From positions 558,001-622,000 of the forward strand of contig NZ_JAUDRZ010000002.1 of NCBI RefSeq assembly GCF_030380735.1: a DNA stretch of 64,000 nt, given 5' to 3'. Both the position numbers and the translations under genes were made by a program. Positions 43,372 through 52,811 of the stretch are shown here, piece after piece. The notes under the pieces are model-generated. The model saw nothing but the letters and a program-made list of their open reading frames with translations, was not told the origin of the DNA and searched no databases. This DNA comes from Rhizobium sp. S152. Its GTDB lineage: Bacteria > Pseudomonadota > Alphaproteobacteria > Rhizobiales > Rhizobiaceae. Position 1 is the stretch's first letter, and each line of letters starts with the position of its first letter.

Positions 43372-44505
43372 TTAGCGAATGTGCGTTGATGCTCCGATGC
43401 CGGCGCGGAGGACCTCGCACCCGGCAACAAGGTCAATTTCGCGCAAAAGCGCACCGCCTATCAGATATATCACGTGTTCGCCGTAGGCGCGCTGCATTTC
43501 CGGGACCAGTTCGAAGGTCATGCCGCCTCCAGGGGCGGGGAAGATCGGCTTCAAGTCGCCAAGATCTTCCGTGCAGCCTTTTAGAATCGAGAGGCATTCA
43601 TCGCGCGAGAAGCCAAACCTGCCGCCGAAATTCGGGAACACCACCGCATCCACGCCCATCAGTCGCTGCAGGGTCCCGAAGAAGAAGCGATGCGAGAAGC
43701 CGGTCGTAGGCGTGATGACATTTGCCCCAGAGAAGGTCGGATGCGAGACGATAGGAAGGCCAAAATCGGGATTTCCGGCAAGGCTGCGCGAAACGTCGAA
43801 GCCGACAAGAGAGGGAGCGAGCATGACGGCGCCGGCACCCGCTTCCTTTGCAATGAATGCTCTATCGACGATCTGCGAGGCAGGGCCGGTGATGTTCGGC
43901 ACGTAAGCGGATTGAAAACCGGTCTTGGCATTCGCCTCCGCGACGGCTGTCACGCAAGCCGCAAGCCGATCCGCGTAGGGAGACGTCGGCTGGTCGACCA
44001 ACCCATGGTCATCCTTGATCAGATGCATGCCGCCAAGTGCAAAGTTGTAGGCAAGCTTGGCGAGTTCGGCCGTCGACAGACCGACCGGCTTGATCGCCGA
44101 CATGATCAGCGGTCCGGAGGTGACGCCGGTGCGCGTGCGCAGTCCCGCTGCACCGAACCGCGGTCCGGTGCATAGCGCGCGTAGGCCGGTCGACAGCCTG
44201 ATTCCTTCGACACGGGTGTTGGTCTTGATGGACGAGTTGCCGAAAACGATGTTCAGGAGTTGCAGGAAATCTTCGCCGACATCATCTTCGCTGTACGAGA
44301 TCTCGGCGATAAAGCCGCCGCGCTCGCTGCCGTCGGGGATTAAGGTCTCGAGCCGTCCGAGGATCTCGTCTTCGACGTAACCGTGCGGCACGATATCGCG
44401 CGGGATTTCGACGGTCTGTTCGACGCTGATATCCAGAGCTCGCGCTCGAGCCTCTTTCTCGTCGCTGGCGCCAAGCCAGTAGGTAACGGAGAACCGCTCA
44501 GCCAT
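43372..44505 (-). CDS. RuBisCO-like protein (form IV)
   Basis: TIM-barrel protein of the RuBisCO large-subunit superfamily that should not fix CO2. Aligned by eye to plant RuBisCO: SAIKPVGLS (Lys175 kept, Lys177 Val), HLIKDDHGLVDQP (Lys201 and Asp203 kept, Glu204 His), SHPTFSG (Arg295 Pro) and FGGRFGF (loop-6 Lys334 probably Arg). About 377 residues. ATG 44505 overlaps the previous stop (TGATG), with GGAAG upstream. Relatives isomerise methylthioribulose 1-phosphate or act in the apionate/isoapionate pathways; the gene neighbours favour a phosphorylated pentulose. Confidence 0.85.
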   Translation of the reverse strand: MAERFSVTYWLGASDEKEARARALDISVEQTVEIPRDIVPHGYVEDEILGRLETLIPDGSERGGFIAEISYSEDDVGEDFLQLLNIVFGNSSIKTNTRVEGIRLSTGLRALCTGPRFGAAGLRTRTGVTSGPLIMSAIKPVGLSTAELAKLAYNFALGGMHLIKDDHGLVDQPTSPYADRLAACVTAVAEANAKTGFQSAYVPNITGPASQIVDRAFIAKEAGAGAVMLAPSLVGFDVSRSLAGNPDFGLPIVSHPTFSGANVITPTTGFSHRFFFGTLQRLMGVDAVVFPNFGGRFGFSRDECLSILKGCTEDLGDLKPIFPAPGGGMTFELVPEMQRAYGEHVIYLIGGALLREIDLVAGCEVLRAGIGASTHIR

Positions 44506-45506
44506 CACAGTGCTTCCGCTTTTTGCGCCGAATGCACCGTATCGAGGCGGACGGCGTCAAGTTCGGCGTCCGCGATATCGAGATCGCGGCCGAGAAGTTT
44601 GCCGATCGCGTGCGTCAGCGCGCTGGCGTCGAGCCTGTATTTCTTCATGAGATAGGGCTTGGAGGCGCCATGGGCGAACGTGTCTTCCAGCCCCAGCCGG
44701 CGAAGGCGGATGCCGAGACCCTCTTCAGCCAGAATTTCCGCGACCAGCGAGCCAAGCCCGCCGTTGATCGTGTGGTTTTCAAGTGTGACAACACCCTTCT
44801 TGCCGCGCGCAGCCCTGATGAGACCATCACGATCGAACGGCTTCAGCGTCGACGCGTGGAGATGGTGAACGCCGATCCCGCGTTCCTTCAGCGGTCCGGC
44901 CGCACGCAACGCCTCTTCCGTGCAGACACCCGAGGTGACGACAAGGATATCGTCGCCTTCGCTAAGTGTGCGCAGCCGGTTGAATTCGAACGGCGTCGAA
45001 AACAGCCGCGGTACCTCGCCGCGCAACACGCGAACATACACCGGTCCGTCGATGGCGTCGGCAACATCGAGCACCGTTTCCACTTCGGTCGCGTCGCCGG
45101 TCTCGAGCACCGTCATGTTTGGGATCGCCCGCATGACGGATATGTCTTCGATCGCCTGATGGGTGATGCCGCCCGGCGTCGTGATGCCGGGCAGGAAACC
45201 CATCATCCGGACCTTGCGGTTGGAATAGGCGATCGAGTTGATCAACTGATCGTAGGGACGGCGATAGAGAAAGACAGAGAAGGTATGGATGAACGGGCGG
45301 AAGCCCTGCATTGCCAGTCCGCCGGCAAAGGACAGCATATTCTGCTCGGCCATCCCAAGCGACAGAAACTGATCCGGATAACGATCGCGGAATCCGTCGA
45401 CTTCGCACGACGATGTCAGGTCGGCCGACAGGCAAAGCACTTCGGGTCGGGCCGAAGCGAAGGCTTCGAAAGCCTTGGCGTAGGGGCGATTGACGATTTC
45501 GAGCAT
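44505..45506 (-). CDS. Transketolase, C-terminal subunit (pyrimidine-binding and C-terminal domains)
   Basis: Half of a split transketolase: residues such as LGMAEQNMLSFAGGLAMQGFRPFIHTFSVFL (conserved Glu of the TPP site) and a C-terminal domain DILVVTSGVCTEEALRAAGPL. 333 residues. Start ATG 45506 with GAGGG upstream; TTG 45512 is the alternative. It must pair with the N-terminal half just upstream. Split transketolases of this kind occur in apulose-phosphate pathways and in some DXS-like systems; here it lies between an MtnA-like isomerase and a RuBisCO-like protein. Confidence 0.8.
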   Translation of the reverse strand: MLEIVNRPYAKAFEAFASARPEVLCLSADLTSSCEVDGFRDRYPDQFLSLGMAEQNMLSFAGGLAMQGFRPFIHTFSVFLYRRPYDQLINSIAYSNRKVRMMGFLPGITTPGGITHQAIEDISVMRAIPNMTVLETGDATEVETVLDVADAIDGPVYVRVLRGEVPRLFSTPFEFNRLRTLSEGDDILVVTSGVCTEEALRAAGPLKERGIGVHHLHASTLKPFDRDGLIRAARGKKGVVTLENHTINGGLGSLVAEILAEEGLGIRLRRLGLEDTFAHGASKPYLMKKYRLDASALTHAIGKLLGRDLDIADAELDAVRLDTVHSAQKAEAL

Positions 45507-45508
45507 GA

Positions 45509-46444
45509 TCAAGCCCTCGCGATTTCTGCAACATCAACACCGCGTTCGGCGGCGATCGCCGCCTGCATTTCCTGGCGCTCATCGGCGGATTTGAAACGGA
45601 CGTAGTGGAGGCGGGGGAAACGCCTCTTCAGGAACGGCATGCCTTCGAATGGCGAGGTGTTCGCAAGGATGAGGAGCGGTTTTCCCGTCTCGGCGCTATC
45701 GGCTGCTGTGCGGAAGGCCTGCAGGTCATGGCCGTCAATGGAGCGGCAGGTGGCGCCAAAGGCAGCAACACGCGCTGGCAGATCGCCGAGATCGAGGACG
45801 GATGACATGGCGCCATCGCATTGCTGACGATTGACGTCCACGACGACACGAATGTTGTCTATGCCGTGGTAGCTCATGGCGGCCAGGCACTCCCAGGTTT
45901 GTCCCTCCTGGAATTCACCATCGGACATGTAAACCCAGACCTTGCCGGGTTCGCCGTGGCGTTTGCGCGCCCAGGCGAGGCCCGATGCCATGGAGAGGCC
46001 CTGCGCCAACGATCCGGTCGTTACTTCCATACCCGGGCTATGCTCGGCGCCGATCATCTCGACGGAACCGCCATCGCGGTTGAAATGGTCAAGCGCATGT
46101 TCATCCATGCGGCCCACCTGAATGAGCGCTGAGTAGATGACGAGCGCATAATGCGCGGGCGAGACGATGAAGCGGTCGTATTCCGCCGTGAACGGACCGT
46201 GATAACCTGCCCCGGTGAATGCCTCTGGGTTGGTAGACGACGGGACGCCGGCGAAGGGCAGGGGCACCTTCGGCAGTGTTGGTTCCCCGAGATGGAGTGC
46301 CTCGTTGTAGAGAAATGCCAGGCTTTCCGCGGCGGAGCAGGCTTGGCTCAGATAGCCGCCATTGTTCCGCATCGTATGGAGGAAGACGCGCTTTCGAATG
46401 CCGGCTGCGACATCCTCCGTGCGCTGCTTGTTGGGGATGCTCAT
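45509..46444 (-). CDS. Transketolase, N-terminal (thiamine diphosphate-binding) subunit
   Basis: TPP-binding half: IVSPAHYALVIYSAL, GSLAQGLSMASGLAWARK and the Mg/TPP motif YMSDGEFQEGQTWE...VDVNRQQ (GDGE-like with S for G, spaced N). 311 residues, too short for a full enzyme. Starts two bases after the MtnA-like gene and ends beside the C-terminal half. Ketol-transfer acceptor and donor cannot be read from sequence. Confidence 0.82.
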   Translation of the reverse strand: MSIPNKQRTEDVAAGIRKRVFLHTMRNNGGYLSQACSAAESLAFLYNEALHLGEPTLPKVPLPFAGVPSSTNPEAFTGAGYHGPFTAEYDRFIVSPAHYALVIYSALIQVGRMDEHALDHFNRDGGSVEMIGAEHSPGMEVTTGSLAQGLSMASGLAWARKRHGEPGKVWVYMSDGEFQEGQTWECLAAMSYHGIDNIRVVVDVNRQQCDGAMSSVLDLGDLPARVAAFGATCRSIDGHDLQAFRTAADSAETGKPLLILANTSPFEGMPFLKRRFPRLHYVRFKSADERQEMQAAIAAERGVDVAEIARA

Positions 46445-46446
46445 GA

Positions 46447-47541
46447 TTAACTCCGCTCGGGAAAAAGCGCCTTCAGCCCTGATGGCGAGGCTTCGGCGAT
46501 GCCGCGTTCCGTGATGAGGCCGGTAATCAGGCGGGCCGGCGTCACATCGAAGGCGGGGTTGGCCGCGGGACTTCCATCCGGTGAAACACGAACGGTGGCG
46601 ATCGAACCGTCAGGGCCGCGACCCTGCACGAAGGTCACCTCGTCGGCACTGCGCTCCTCGATCGGGATTTCGCGCACACCGTCGTGCACCGTCCAGTCGA
46701 TGGTGGGCGAGGGAAGCGCCACATAGAAGGGAACGTTGTTGTCCTTGGCGGCAAGAGCCTTCAAGTAGGTCCCGATCTTGTTGCAGACGTCTCCGTTTGC
46801 CGTGGTCCTGTCGGTGCCGACAATCACCATGTCGATGTCACCATGCTGCATCAAATGGCCGCCGGCATTGTCGACGATCAGCGTATGCGGCACGCCATGG
46901 CCGTTCAGTTCCCATGCCGTCAGCTGGGCGCCTTGGTTGCGTGGCCGCGTTTCGTCGACATAGACATGCACCGGAATGCCTTCTTCGGCGGCCAGATAGA
47001 TCGGGGCCGTGGCGGTGCCGTAATCGACGGTGGCAAGCCAGCCGGCGTTGCAGTGCGTGAGAATATTGACGGGCTCGCCGGGCTTCTTGCGCGCAGCGAT
47101 CTCACGGATGACGGCAAGGCCGTTCATGCCGATGCTGCGGTTCAGGTCGACATCTTCCTCCGCGATTTCAGCGGCACGCCGATAGGCGGCATCAGCTCTC
47201 TCGCCTTCCGGCAGCTTGCGTAGAAACTCACGCATGGCATCGAGCGCCCAGCGCAGGTTGATGGCCGTCGGACGCGTCTCGTGAAGGGTTTCCCAGACTG
47301 TGTCGAGCGATGCGTCGCTACTGTCGGAGGCTATGGCAAGGGCAACACCATAAGCTGCGGTTACGCCGATCAGTGGCGCGCCTCGCACCCACATGTCGCG
47401 AATGGCAACGGCAACGTCCTCCACATTCTTCAGCGTGACCACCCGGAACTCATGCGGCAGCCACCGTTGATCGATGATATCAACGGATCTGCCGTCCTCG
47501 TTCAGCCAGATGGTGTGGTAGTGGCGTTCTCCGACTTTCAA
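46447..47541 (-). CDS. mtnA: S-methyl-5-thioribose-1-phosphate isomerase-like protein (MtnA family)
   Basis: Aldose-ketose isomerase acting on 5-substituted ribose 1-phosphates. Motifs: [28 protein letters not shown] (catalytic Cys) and [18 protein letters not shown] (catalytic Asp). 364 residues. The only start in frame is TTG 47541, which overlaps the kinase stop and has AAGGAG eight bases before it. With the MtnK-like gene it would make a ribulose 1-phosphate of methylthioribose, 5-deoxyribose or a similar pentose. Confidence 0.85.
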   Translation of the reverse strand: MKVGERHYHTIWLNEDGRSVDIIDQRWLPHEFRVVTLKNVEDVAVAIRDMWVRGAPLIGVTAAYGVALAIASDSSDASLDTVWETLHETRPTAINLRWALDAMREFLRKLPEGERADAAYRRAAEIAEEDVDLNRSIGMNGLAVIREIAARKKPGEPVNILTHCNAGWLATVDYGTATAPIYLAAEEGIPVHVYVDETRPRNQGAQLTAWELNGHGVPHTLIVDNAGGHLMQHGDIDMVIVGTDRTTANGDVCNKIGTYLKALAAKDNNVPFYVALPSPTIDWTVHDGVREIPIEERSADEVTFVQGRGPDGSIATVRVSPDGSPAANPAFDVTPARLITGLITERGIAEASPSGLKALFPERS

Positions 47542-48809
47542 CTGACTGTCTCCTTCTCGAGCCTGCTGGCCAAAGAGCTGATCTCTGCAAGGCTATGAAT
47601 TTGCCGGCGGTTGACGACGAGATGACGGCCCAACTTCAGGGCTTTCGTTTCGCAGCGGGCGCGCAGGTCGAGCTCCGAAATGGTTTCGAAATCGGCATTG
47701 TGCGCGAGGCCGAGGATACGCCGATGGATCTCCACACCGGCAAAGCCGAGCATGTCGGTCCAGATCTCGTGCAGCATGTGGTCGAGCGCCTGTTCGGAGC
47801 CCAGCCGGTCGCCGCGATCTTCGAAGAGTGATCGCTGGTAGAGGATGCCGTTGCGCTCCTCGTGCCAGAGGCGGGCGAATTCGGAACGGAAGGTCGTCCA
47901 GATCTCATCGACGACCCCCAATAGGTAGCGTCGCATTTCTTCGCGATCACCGTCTTCCTCGTGCCCTGCCTGCGAGAAATAGCTCATCCAGAAATTGGCG
48001 ATCATCATGCCCACGTCGAATGCAATGGGGCCGTAGAAGGCAAATTCCGGGTCGATGACGCGCGTCTCTTCGCCCGTCACCATTACAGATCCGGTGTGGA
48101 GGTCGCCATGGAGCAGCGTCTCGGCCTTTGCGGTAAAGAGATGCTTGAGCTTCTGCGCCTCGACTTTCAGGTCGCGGTCGGCCCGTAATTCGGCCACCAG
48201 GCCGTCAAGCTGCGGCGACGTGTGCCGGTTGAGGGAGGCTTCGAAGTAGGGATCGGAGAAGACGAGGTTTTCCGTAATGTCGCAAAGCTCGACATTGTCG
48301 GAAAATAGCGCCAGATCCTCCTTGCGCTTGCGCGCGGACATCGCGAGGTCCGAGCCACGAAACAGCGTCCGCGCAGCGAAGAGGCCGAGATCGCGACCGA
48401 TCCTCGGCAGTTGCTGGCCCTCGATGAGCGCGCGCCGTAGGATAATGTGCGGCGACAGGAATTCCATGACAATGATCGCCTGCTCGGCGTCGAAATAGAA
48501 AATCTCCGGCACCATGCCGGGGTCGCGCTCCGATTGGCGGACCAGCGCGTGATATTCGAAGAAGGACCGCTTCAGCGGCAGTGGCCAGCTCTCGCCGACA
48601 AGGCGCACGTAAGGCAGCGCCTGCTTCACGATCGCTTTTCCCTGTTCGCCCTCGACGATGAAGACCAGGTTGAGGTTGCCGTCGCCGACCTCCCTGACAC
48701 GCCAGCTGCTGTTGTTGGCGCCAAGTCTCGCCCTGAGTTCGGGCAGGGCGCCCAGCCTTTGCGGCAACGTTTCGGGGCACAACGCCACGAACGGTTTCGT
48801 ATCCGTCAT
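47538..48809 (-). CDS. mtnK: 5-methylthioribose kinase-like protein (MtnK family)
   Basis: Protein-kinase-like small-molecule kinase phosphorylating C1 of methylthioribose-type sugars. Motifs: [14 protein letters not shown] (nucleotide loop), [11 protein letters not shown] (Lys), [13 protein letters not shown] (catalytic Asp; the classical N is S) and [17 protein letters not shown] (metal Asp). About 423 residues; the open frame extends to 48938 but ATG 48809 (MTDTKPF) has GGGAGGAAG before it. First gene of the minus-strand operon, with its promoter in the shared operator region. Confidence 0.84.
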   Translation of the reverse strand: MTDTKPFVALCPETLPQRLGALPELRARLGANNSSWRVREVGDGNLNLVFIVEGEQGKAIVKQALPYVRLVGESWPLPLKRSFFEYHALVRQSERDPGMVPEIFYFDAEQAIIVMEFLSPHIILRRALIEGQQLPRIGRDLGLFAARTLFRGSDLAMSARKRKEDLALFSDNVELCDITENLVFSDPYFEASLNRHTSPQLDGLVAELRADRDLKVEAQKLKHLFTAKAETLLHGDLHTGSVMVTGEETRVIDPEFAFYGPIAFDVGMMIANFWMSYFSQAGHEEDGDREEMRRYLLGVVDEIWTTFRSEFARLWHEERNGILYQRSLFEDRGDRLGSEQALDHMLHEIWTDMLGFAGVEIHRRILGLAHNADFETISELDLRARCETKALKLGRHLVVNRRQIHSLAEISSLASRLEKETVS

Positions 48810-48916
48810 TGTCTTCCTCCCGGATCGTTTTCGCGCGGGCTCGTTTCCACCCCGCACAGCTGGCTTTCCTCCTCTTGGTCGGCCAGCGATCTCCCAATCA
48901 ACGATCTTGATGGCAT

Positions 48917-48980
48917 TTGATATGGGCTGCTTTGTCAAATGTCAACGAGCTTGACATTTGATGACTTCCCGTCCTAGCAT
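48917..48980. promoter_or_regulatory. Divergent promoter pair with central operator
   Basis: Inverted repeat 48935-48961: arms TCAAATGTCAA and TTGACATTTGA, 11 bp each, spacer CGAGC. The plus-strand promoter uses TTGACA (48951-48956), an 18-base gap and TAGCAT (48975-48980). The minus-strand promoter uses TTGACA (48945-48940), a 17-base gap and TATCAA (48922-48917). One bound protein would cover both -35 boxes. An extra half site CATTTGA lies at 48914-48920. Confidence 0.78.
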
Positions 48981-48998
48981 CGCGTCGGGAGGATGGAG

Positions 48999-50510
48999 AT
49001 GAACGAAGAACCTGTGTTCCGCGTCGAAGGACTGCGGAAGTCGTTTGGTCGTATTCAGGTGCTCCGCGGGGTCGATCTTTCACTGCGCGCTGGCTCTGTG
49101 ACCGCGCTCATGGGCGCAAACGGCGCTGGCAAGTCGACACTCGTTCGTATCGTCAGCGGCGTCTATACGCGCGACGCTGGCCATATCTCGCTCGCGGGAC
49201 GGAACTTCTTTCCGACCTCGCCAGCGGAGGCCATCCGCGCTGGTGTCGTGACTGTCCATCAGAACATCAACGATGGTGTCGTCGCGGACCTCGATGTCGC
49301 GACCAATCTTACCCTCGACCGGTTGAACGGTCGCTCGGCCCGCTGGTTCTTCAATCCAAGGCGGGTGCGGCGTGAAGCAAAAGCTGTTGCCGACCGCATG
49401 GGCCTGTCGATCAATCTCGACGCCAGCATTGCCGACCTATCCCTTGCCGACAGGCAGATGGTCGCGATCGCCCGCGCCATGGCGCACGAGCCGAAAGTCC
49501 TGATTCTGGACGAACCGACATCGTCGTTGTCGAGCGCCGAGGCTGAACGGCTTTTCCAGCTTGTCGACCGCCTGCGCGCCCATGGGGTGGCCATTCTTTA
49601 TATTTCGCACCGGATGTCCGATATCCGGCGCCTTGCCGACAGTATCGTCAGCCTCCGCGACGGACGGATCACCGGTACCTTTGCCGGCCCCGTGCTCGAC
49701 TATGAGGGCGCTGTCAACGCCATGCTCGGCAAGACGATCAGCCATGGCGGCATCACCGTACAAACCGGAGAGGCGCCGGTTCTCTCCGCCGCGAGCCTGC
49801 AATTGGCAAGCGGTGCTCGGCCCTTCTCCTTTGCCCTTCGCGAGGGGGAAGTCGTTGCTGTCACCGGCCTCGTCGGCGTCGGCAAGACTGCGCTTGCCGA
49901 AACGATTTTCGGCGCAAGGCAGCCCGCCGCCGGCCAGATGTTGCTCGATGGCAAGCCTTACAAGCCCCGCACACCGCAACAGGCAATCAACGAGGGTGTC
50001 TTCCTCGTTGCCAAGGACCGTACGGACAATGGCATCGTCCCCGATTTCAATATCTACGAGAACATGAGCCTGCCATTCCTGAGGCGGCTCGCGCATCTCG
50101 GGGGGGTCGCGAGCCGTGGTTCGGAACGGGGAGAGGCGAAGCGGCAGATTGCGGCGCTCGGCATTGTCTGCCGGTCGGAGCGCGACGAAATGCACACGCT
50201 GTCCGGCGGCAATCAGCAAAAGGTCATGGTCGCCCGCTGGCTGAGCCAGCCTTGCCGGCTGCTGGTGCTCGATGAGCCATTTCAGGGCGTCGACATCGCC
50301 GCCCGGCGCGACATTGCGGGCAAGCTGCGGACCTCGGCCAAGGGGAGGGCGACGGTCGTCTTTCTCACCGAGCTCGATGAGGCCTTCGAAATTGCCGACC
50401 GCATTCTCGTGATGTCCGAGCAGACCCTGGTCGGCGAACACCGCAACGCGAATATCGACGTCAACAAGCTGCTGGCGGAAATCGCCGGGCAGCATGAAAT
50501 GGTGAATTGA
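48999..50510 (+). CDS. ABC transporter ATP-binding protein, RbsA/XylG type (two ATPase domains)
   Basis: Sugar importer ATPase with two fused domains. First: Walker A GANGAGKST and Walker B LILDEPTSSLS; second: degenerate Walker A GLVGVGKTA and signature LSGGNQQK with LVLDEPFQGVD. 503 residues. ATG 48999 follows GGGAGG (48987-48992); ATG 48993 is less well spaced. It starts the plus-strand operon opposite the MtnK-like operon, so it probably imports the pentose those enzymes use. Confidence 0.87.
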   Translation: MNEEPVFRVEGLRKSFGRIQVLRGVDLSLRAGSVTALMGANGAGKSTLVRIVSGVYTRDAGHISLAGRNFFPTSPAEAIRAGVVTVHQNINDGVVADLDVATNLTLDRLNGRSARWFFNPRRVRREAKAVADRMGLSINLDASIADLSLADRQMVAIARAMAHEPKVLILDEPTSSLSSAEAERLFQLVDRLRAHGVAILYISHRMSDIRRLADSIVSLRDGRITGTFAGPVLDYEGAVNAMLGKTISHGGITVQTGEAPVLSAASLQLASGARPFSFALREGEVVAVTGLVGVGKTALAETIFGARQPAAGQMLLDGKPYKPRTPQQAINEGVFLVAKDRTDNGIVPDFNIYENMSLPFLRRLAHLGGVASRGSERGEAKRQIAALGIVCRSERDEMHTLSGGNQQKVMVARWLSQPCRLLVLDEPFQGVDIAARRDIAGKLRTSAKGRATVVFLTELDEAFEIADRILVMSEQTLVGEHRNANIDVNKLLAEIAGQHEMVN

Positions 50511-51575
50511 ATGACCGATCACGACACGCCGATCGCTGCCGCGCCGACGAAACGAAGCGTTCCGCCGCAGGCAGGTAGCGCGACCGTTCGCGAGCTTGCG
50601 ATCCGCTACGGGTTCCTGGTGCTGCTCGCGGGCATGCTCGTTTACTTTTCGATCGTCACCAGCGGCTTTGCCTCGCCGCAGAGCGCCGTCTTCATCCTGC
50701 AATCCGTGTCGATCACCGGGATTCTGGCACTCGGCGTCACGGCAACCATGGTGGTCGGCGGCTTCGACCTGTCGATCGGCTCGGTGGCGACAACCGCGAT
50801 GATGGCGTCGTCCTATATCATGGTCATCATGGGTGGCGACGCGCTGACCGCGATCGCTGCGTGCTTGCTGATCGGTATCGTCATCGGTCTGATCAATGGC
50901 TTTCTGGTCGTCTACATGCGTGTTCCCGACCTGCTGGCCACGCTCGGCATGATGTTCCTGCTCGTCGGACTACAGCGCATCCCGACCGAAGGCCGATCGA
51001 TTGCGACCGGCATGAGCCTGCCGGACGGCAGTACCGCCAGCGGCACGTTCAGTCCTGCCTTCCTGGCACTCGGCCGCCATCGCTTCGATCTCATCCTGCC
51101 CAATCTGGTGCCGGTCTCCGTCGTCGTGCTGATCGTCCTGGCAGTGCTCATCTGGTTCTTCCTGGAATACACCCGCTACGGCCGGATGATGTATGCGGTC
51201 GGGTCAAACGAGCGCGCGGCCCAGCTCGCCGGCGCTCCTGTTAACGCCTACAAGATGTTCGCCTATGTCATCTCCGGCGTCTTTGCCTCGATCGGCGGCA
51301 TTCTGCTCGCCGCGCGTCTGGGCCGCGGCGACATAGCTTCGGGCAACAATCTTCTGCTGGATGCGGTCGCGGCTGCGCTCATCGGCTTCGCGGTGCTCGG
51401 TGTGGCGAAGCCGAATGCATTCGGCACCGCGATCGGCGCACTTTTCGTCGGTGTTCTCCTGCAGGGGCTGACGATGATGAACGCACCCTATTACACGCAG
51501 GATTTCGTCAAGGGTGCGGTGCTGGTCATCGCGCTGGTCTTTACCTTTGCTCTATCGGGGAGAGGCAAACGATAG
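50511..51575 (+). CDS. ABC transporter permease, RbsC/XylH type
   Basis: Membrane subunit with about eight to ten hydrophobic segments and the family segment GGFDLSIGSVATTAMM. The ribose-type loop AVGSNERAAQLAGAPVNAYKMFAYVISG contacts the ATPase. 354 residues. Starts directly after the ATPase stop. Confidence 0.87.
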   Translation: MTDHDTPIAAAPTKRSVPPQAGSATVRELAIRYGFLVLLAGMLVYFSIVTSGFASPQSAVFILQSVSITGILALGVTATMVVGGFDLSIGSVATTAMMASSYIMVIMGGDALTAIAACLLIGIVIGLINGFLVVYMRVPDLLATLGMMFLLVGLQRIPTEGRSIATGMSLPDGSTASGTFSPAFLALGRHRFDLILPNLVPVSVVVLIVLAVLIWFFLEYTRYGRMMYAVGSNERAAQLAGAPVNAYKMFAYVISGVFASIGGILLAARLGRGDIASGNNLLLDAVAAALIGFAVLGVAKPNAFGTAIGALFVGVLLQGLTMMNAPYYTQDFVKGAVLVIALVFTFALSGRGKR

Positions 51576-51637
51576 GGCTGGGAGGCCCGTCGCGCATGCG
51601 CATCAACAACAAAGCGTCTACTGTGGAGGAGACAGGA

Positions 51638-52690
51638 ATGAATATTACGCGCAGAACACTCGCCAACCTGACCATCGGTCTCATGGGAGCGACAGTCTTT
51701 TCGGGCATGGCCGTTTCGGCTGACATGCCCAAGCCCTTCGACAATCCCGGCCAGGTCAAGATCGCCTTGGTGCGCTACCTGTCGACCGGCGACTTCTTCC
51801 AATCCTATCTTTCGGGCGTCGAAGCACAGGCCAAGGCGCTTGGTGTCGATCTTCGCGTGCTGGACAGTCGTCAGGACGCTGCCTTGCAGGCCGACATGGT
51901 CGATCAGGCAATTGCGCTCAAGGTCGATGGCATCATCATCCAGCACGGGCTGACGGAATCGATGAAGGAAGCGGCCAAGCGCGCCGTCGATGCCGGTATC
52001 AAGGTCGTCGCCTTCGACGTCAACGTTGAGAACCCGAAGATCCCGCAGGTCGAGCAGTCCGACCGCGATCTGGCGCGTCTGGCGCTGGAGCAGGCGATCA
52101 AGGACAACGGCGAAAGCTGGAAGGCCGGCTATGTCTATGTCGCCGGCATTGCGCCGCTCGATCGCCGTGACGAGACCTGGAAGGAATTCAAGTCGAAATA
52201 TCCAGGCATCAAGGAAGCCGCGATGTTCGGCACGATGGATAATCCGATCGCAAACTCGGTCGCCAATCAGGCCCGCTCCGTTCTTTCGGCCAACCCGGAT
52301 ATCCAGGTAATGTTTGCGCCCTACGACGAGTTCGCCAAGGGCGTGAAGATCGCCGTCGACGAAGCTGGGCTTTCGACCAGCGTGAAGATCTATTCGGCTG
52401 ATATTTCCACCTCCGACATCGCGGCGATGCGCGAGCCGGACAGCGCCTGGGCTGCAACGGCCGCAACCAATCCTGCCGTGGTCGGTCAGGTGTCCGTTCG
52501 CGCTCTCGCCATGCTGCTCGCCGGCGAAGATCCAGGCCACAACGTCATCGTTCCGCCGACGCTGATCACGCAGCAGCAGCTAAAGGATGCGGATATCAAG
52601 AACATGGAAGAGCTCGGCGCCAAGTTGCCGCAGTTTGCCCATGCGGATGTTGCCGTGCCGGCATGGATGCCGACGCCGAGCAAGAAGTAG
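51638..52690 (+). CDS. ABC transporter substrate-binding protein, RbsB-like (periplasmic binding protein)
   Basis: Receptor of the ribose-type importer. Signal peptide MNITRRTLANLTIGLMGATV (RR followed by hydrophobic stretch; cleavage after VSA), then IALVRYLSTGDFFQSYLSGVEAQAKALG and VDQAIALKVDGIIIQHG, with DVNVENPKIPQV in the hinge region. 350 residues. ATG 51638 follows GGAGGAGACAGG. Its ligand would directly name the pathway of the operon opposite. Confidence 0.87.
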   Translation: MNITRRTLANLTIGLMGATVFSGMAVSADMPKPFDNPGQVKIALVRYLSTGDFFQSYLSGVEAQAKALGVDLRVLDSRQDAALQADMVDQAIALKVDGIIIQHGLTESMKEAAKRAVDAGIKVVAFDVNVENPKIPQVEQSDRDLARLALEQAIKDNGESWKAGYVYVAGIAPLDRRDETWKEFKSKYPGIKEAAMFGTMDNPIANSVANQARSVLSANPDIQVMFAPYDEFAKGVKIAVDEAGLSTSVKIYSADISTSDIAAMREPDSAWAATAATNPAVVGQVSVRALAMLLAGEDPGHNVIVPPTLITQQQLKDADIKNMEELGAKLPQFAHADVAVPAWMPTPSKK

Positions 52691-52714
52691 CTTCTGGCTT
52701 TGTCTGACGAATGG

Positions 52715-52743
52715 GAGGCGGCCTTCGGGCCGCCTCTTTTATT
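52715..52743 (+). terminator. Rho-independent terminator
   Basis: GAGGCGGCC and GGCCGCCTC form a perfect 9-bp stem with a TTCG loop, followed by TTTTATT. It ends the importer operon 25 bases after the receptor stop. The minus strand lacks a T-run, so it works mainly in the plus direction. Confidence 0.9.
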
Positions 52744-52811
52744 CGTGGCTTTGTCTGGCCGCAGTTTGGCCCCTCCGGTCAATGCTGGAGAAGCGGATTT
52801 AGGCCCTGGTT

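Noticed and set aside
43372..44505. True CO2-fixing RuBisCO
   Set aside because: Several catalytic residues are changed and no small subunit or phosphoribulokinase is present.
49437..50702. 421-codon minus-strand open frame
   Set aside because: Antisense to the RbsA-like gene with its Walker and signature motifs.
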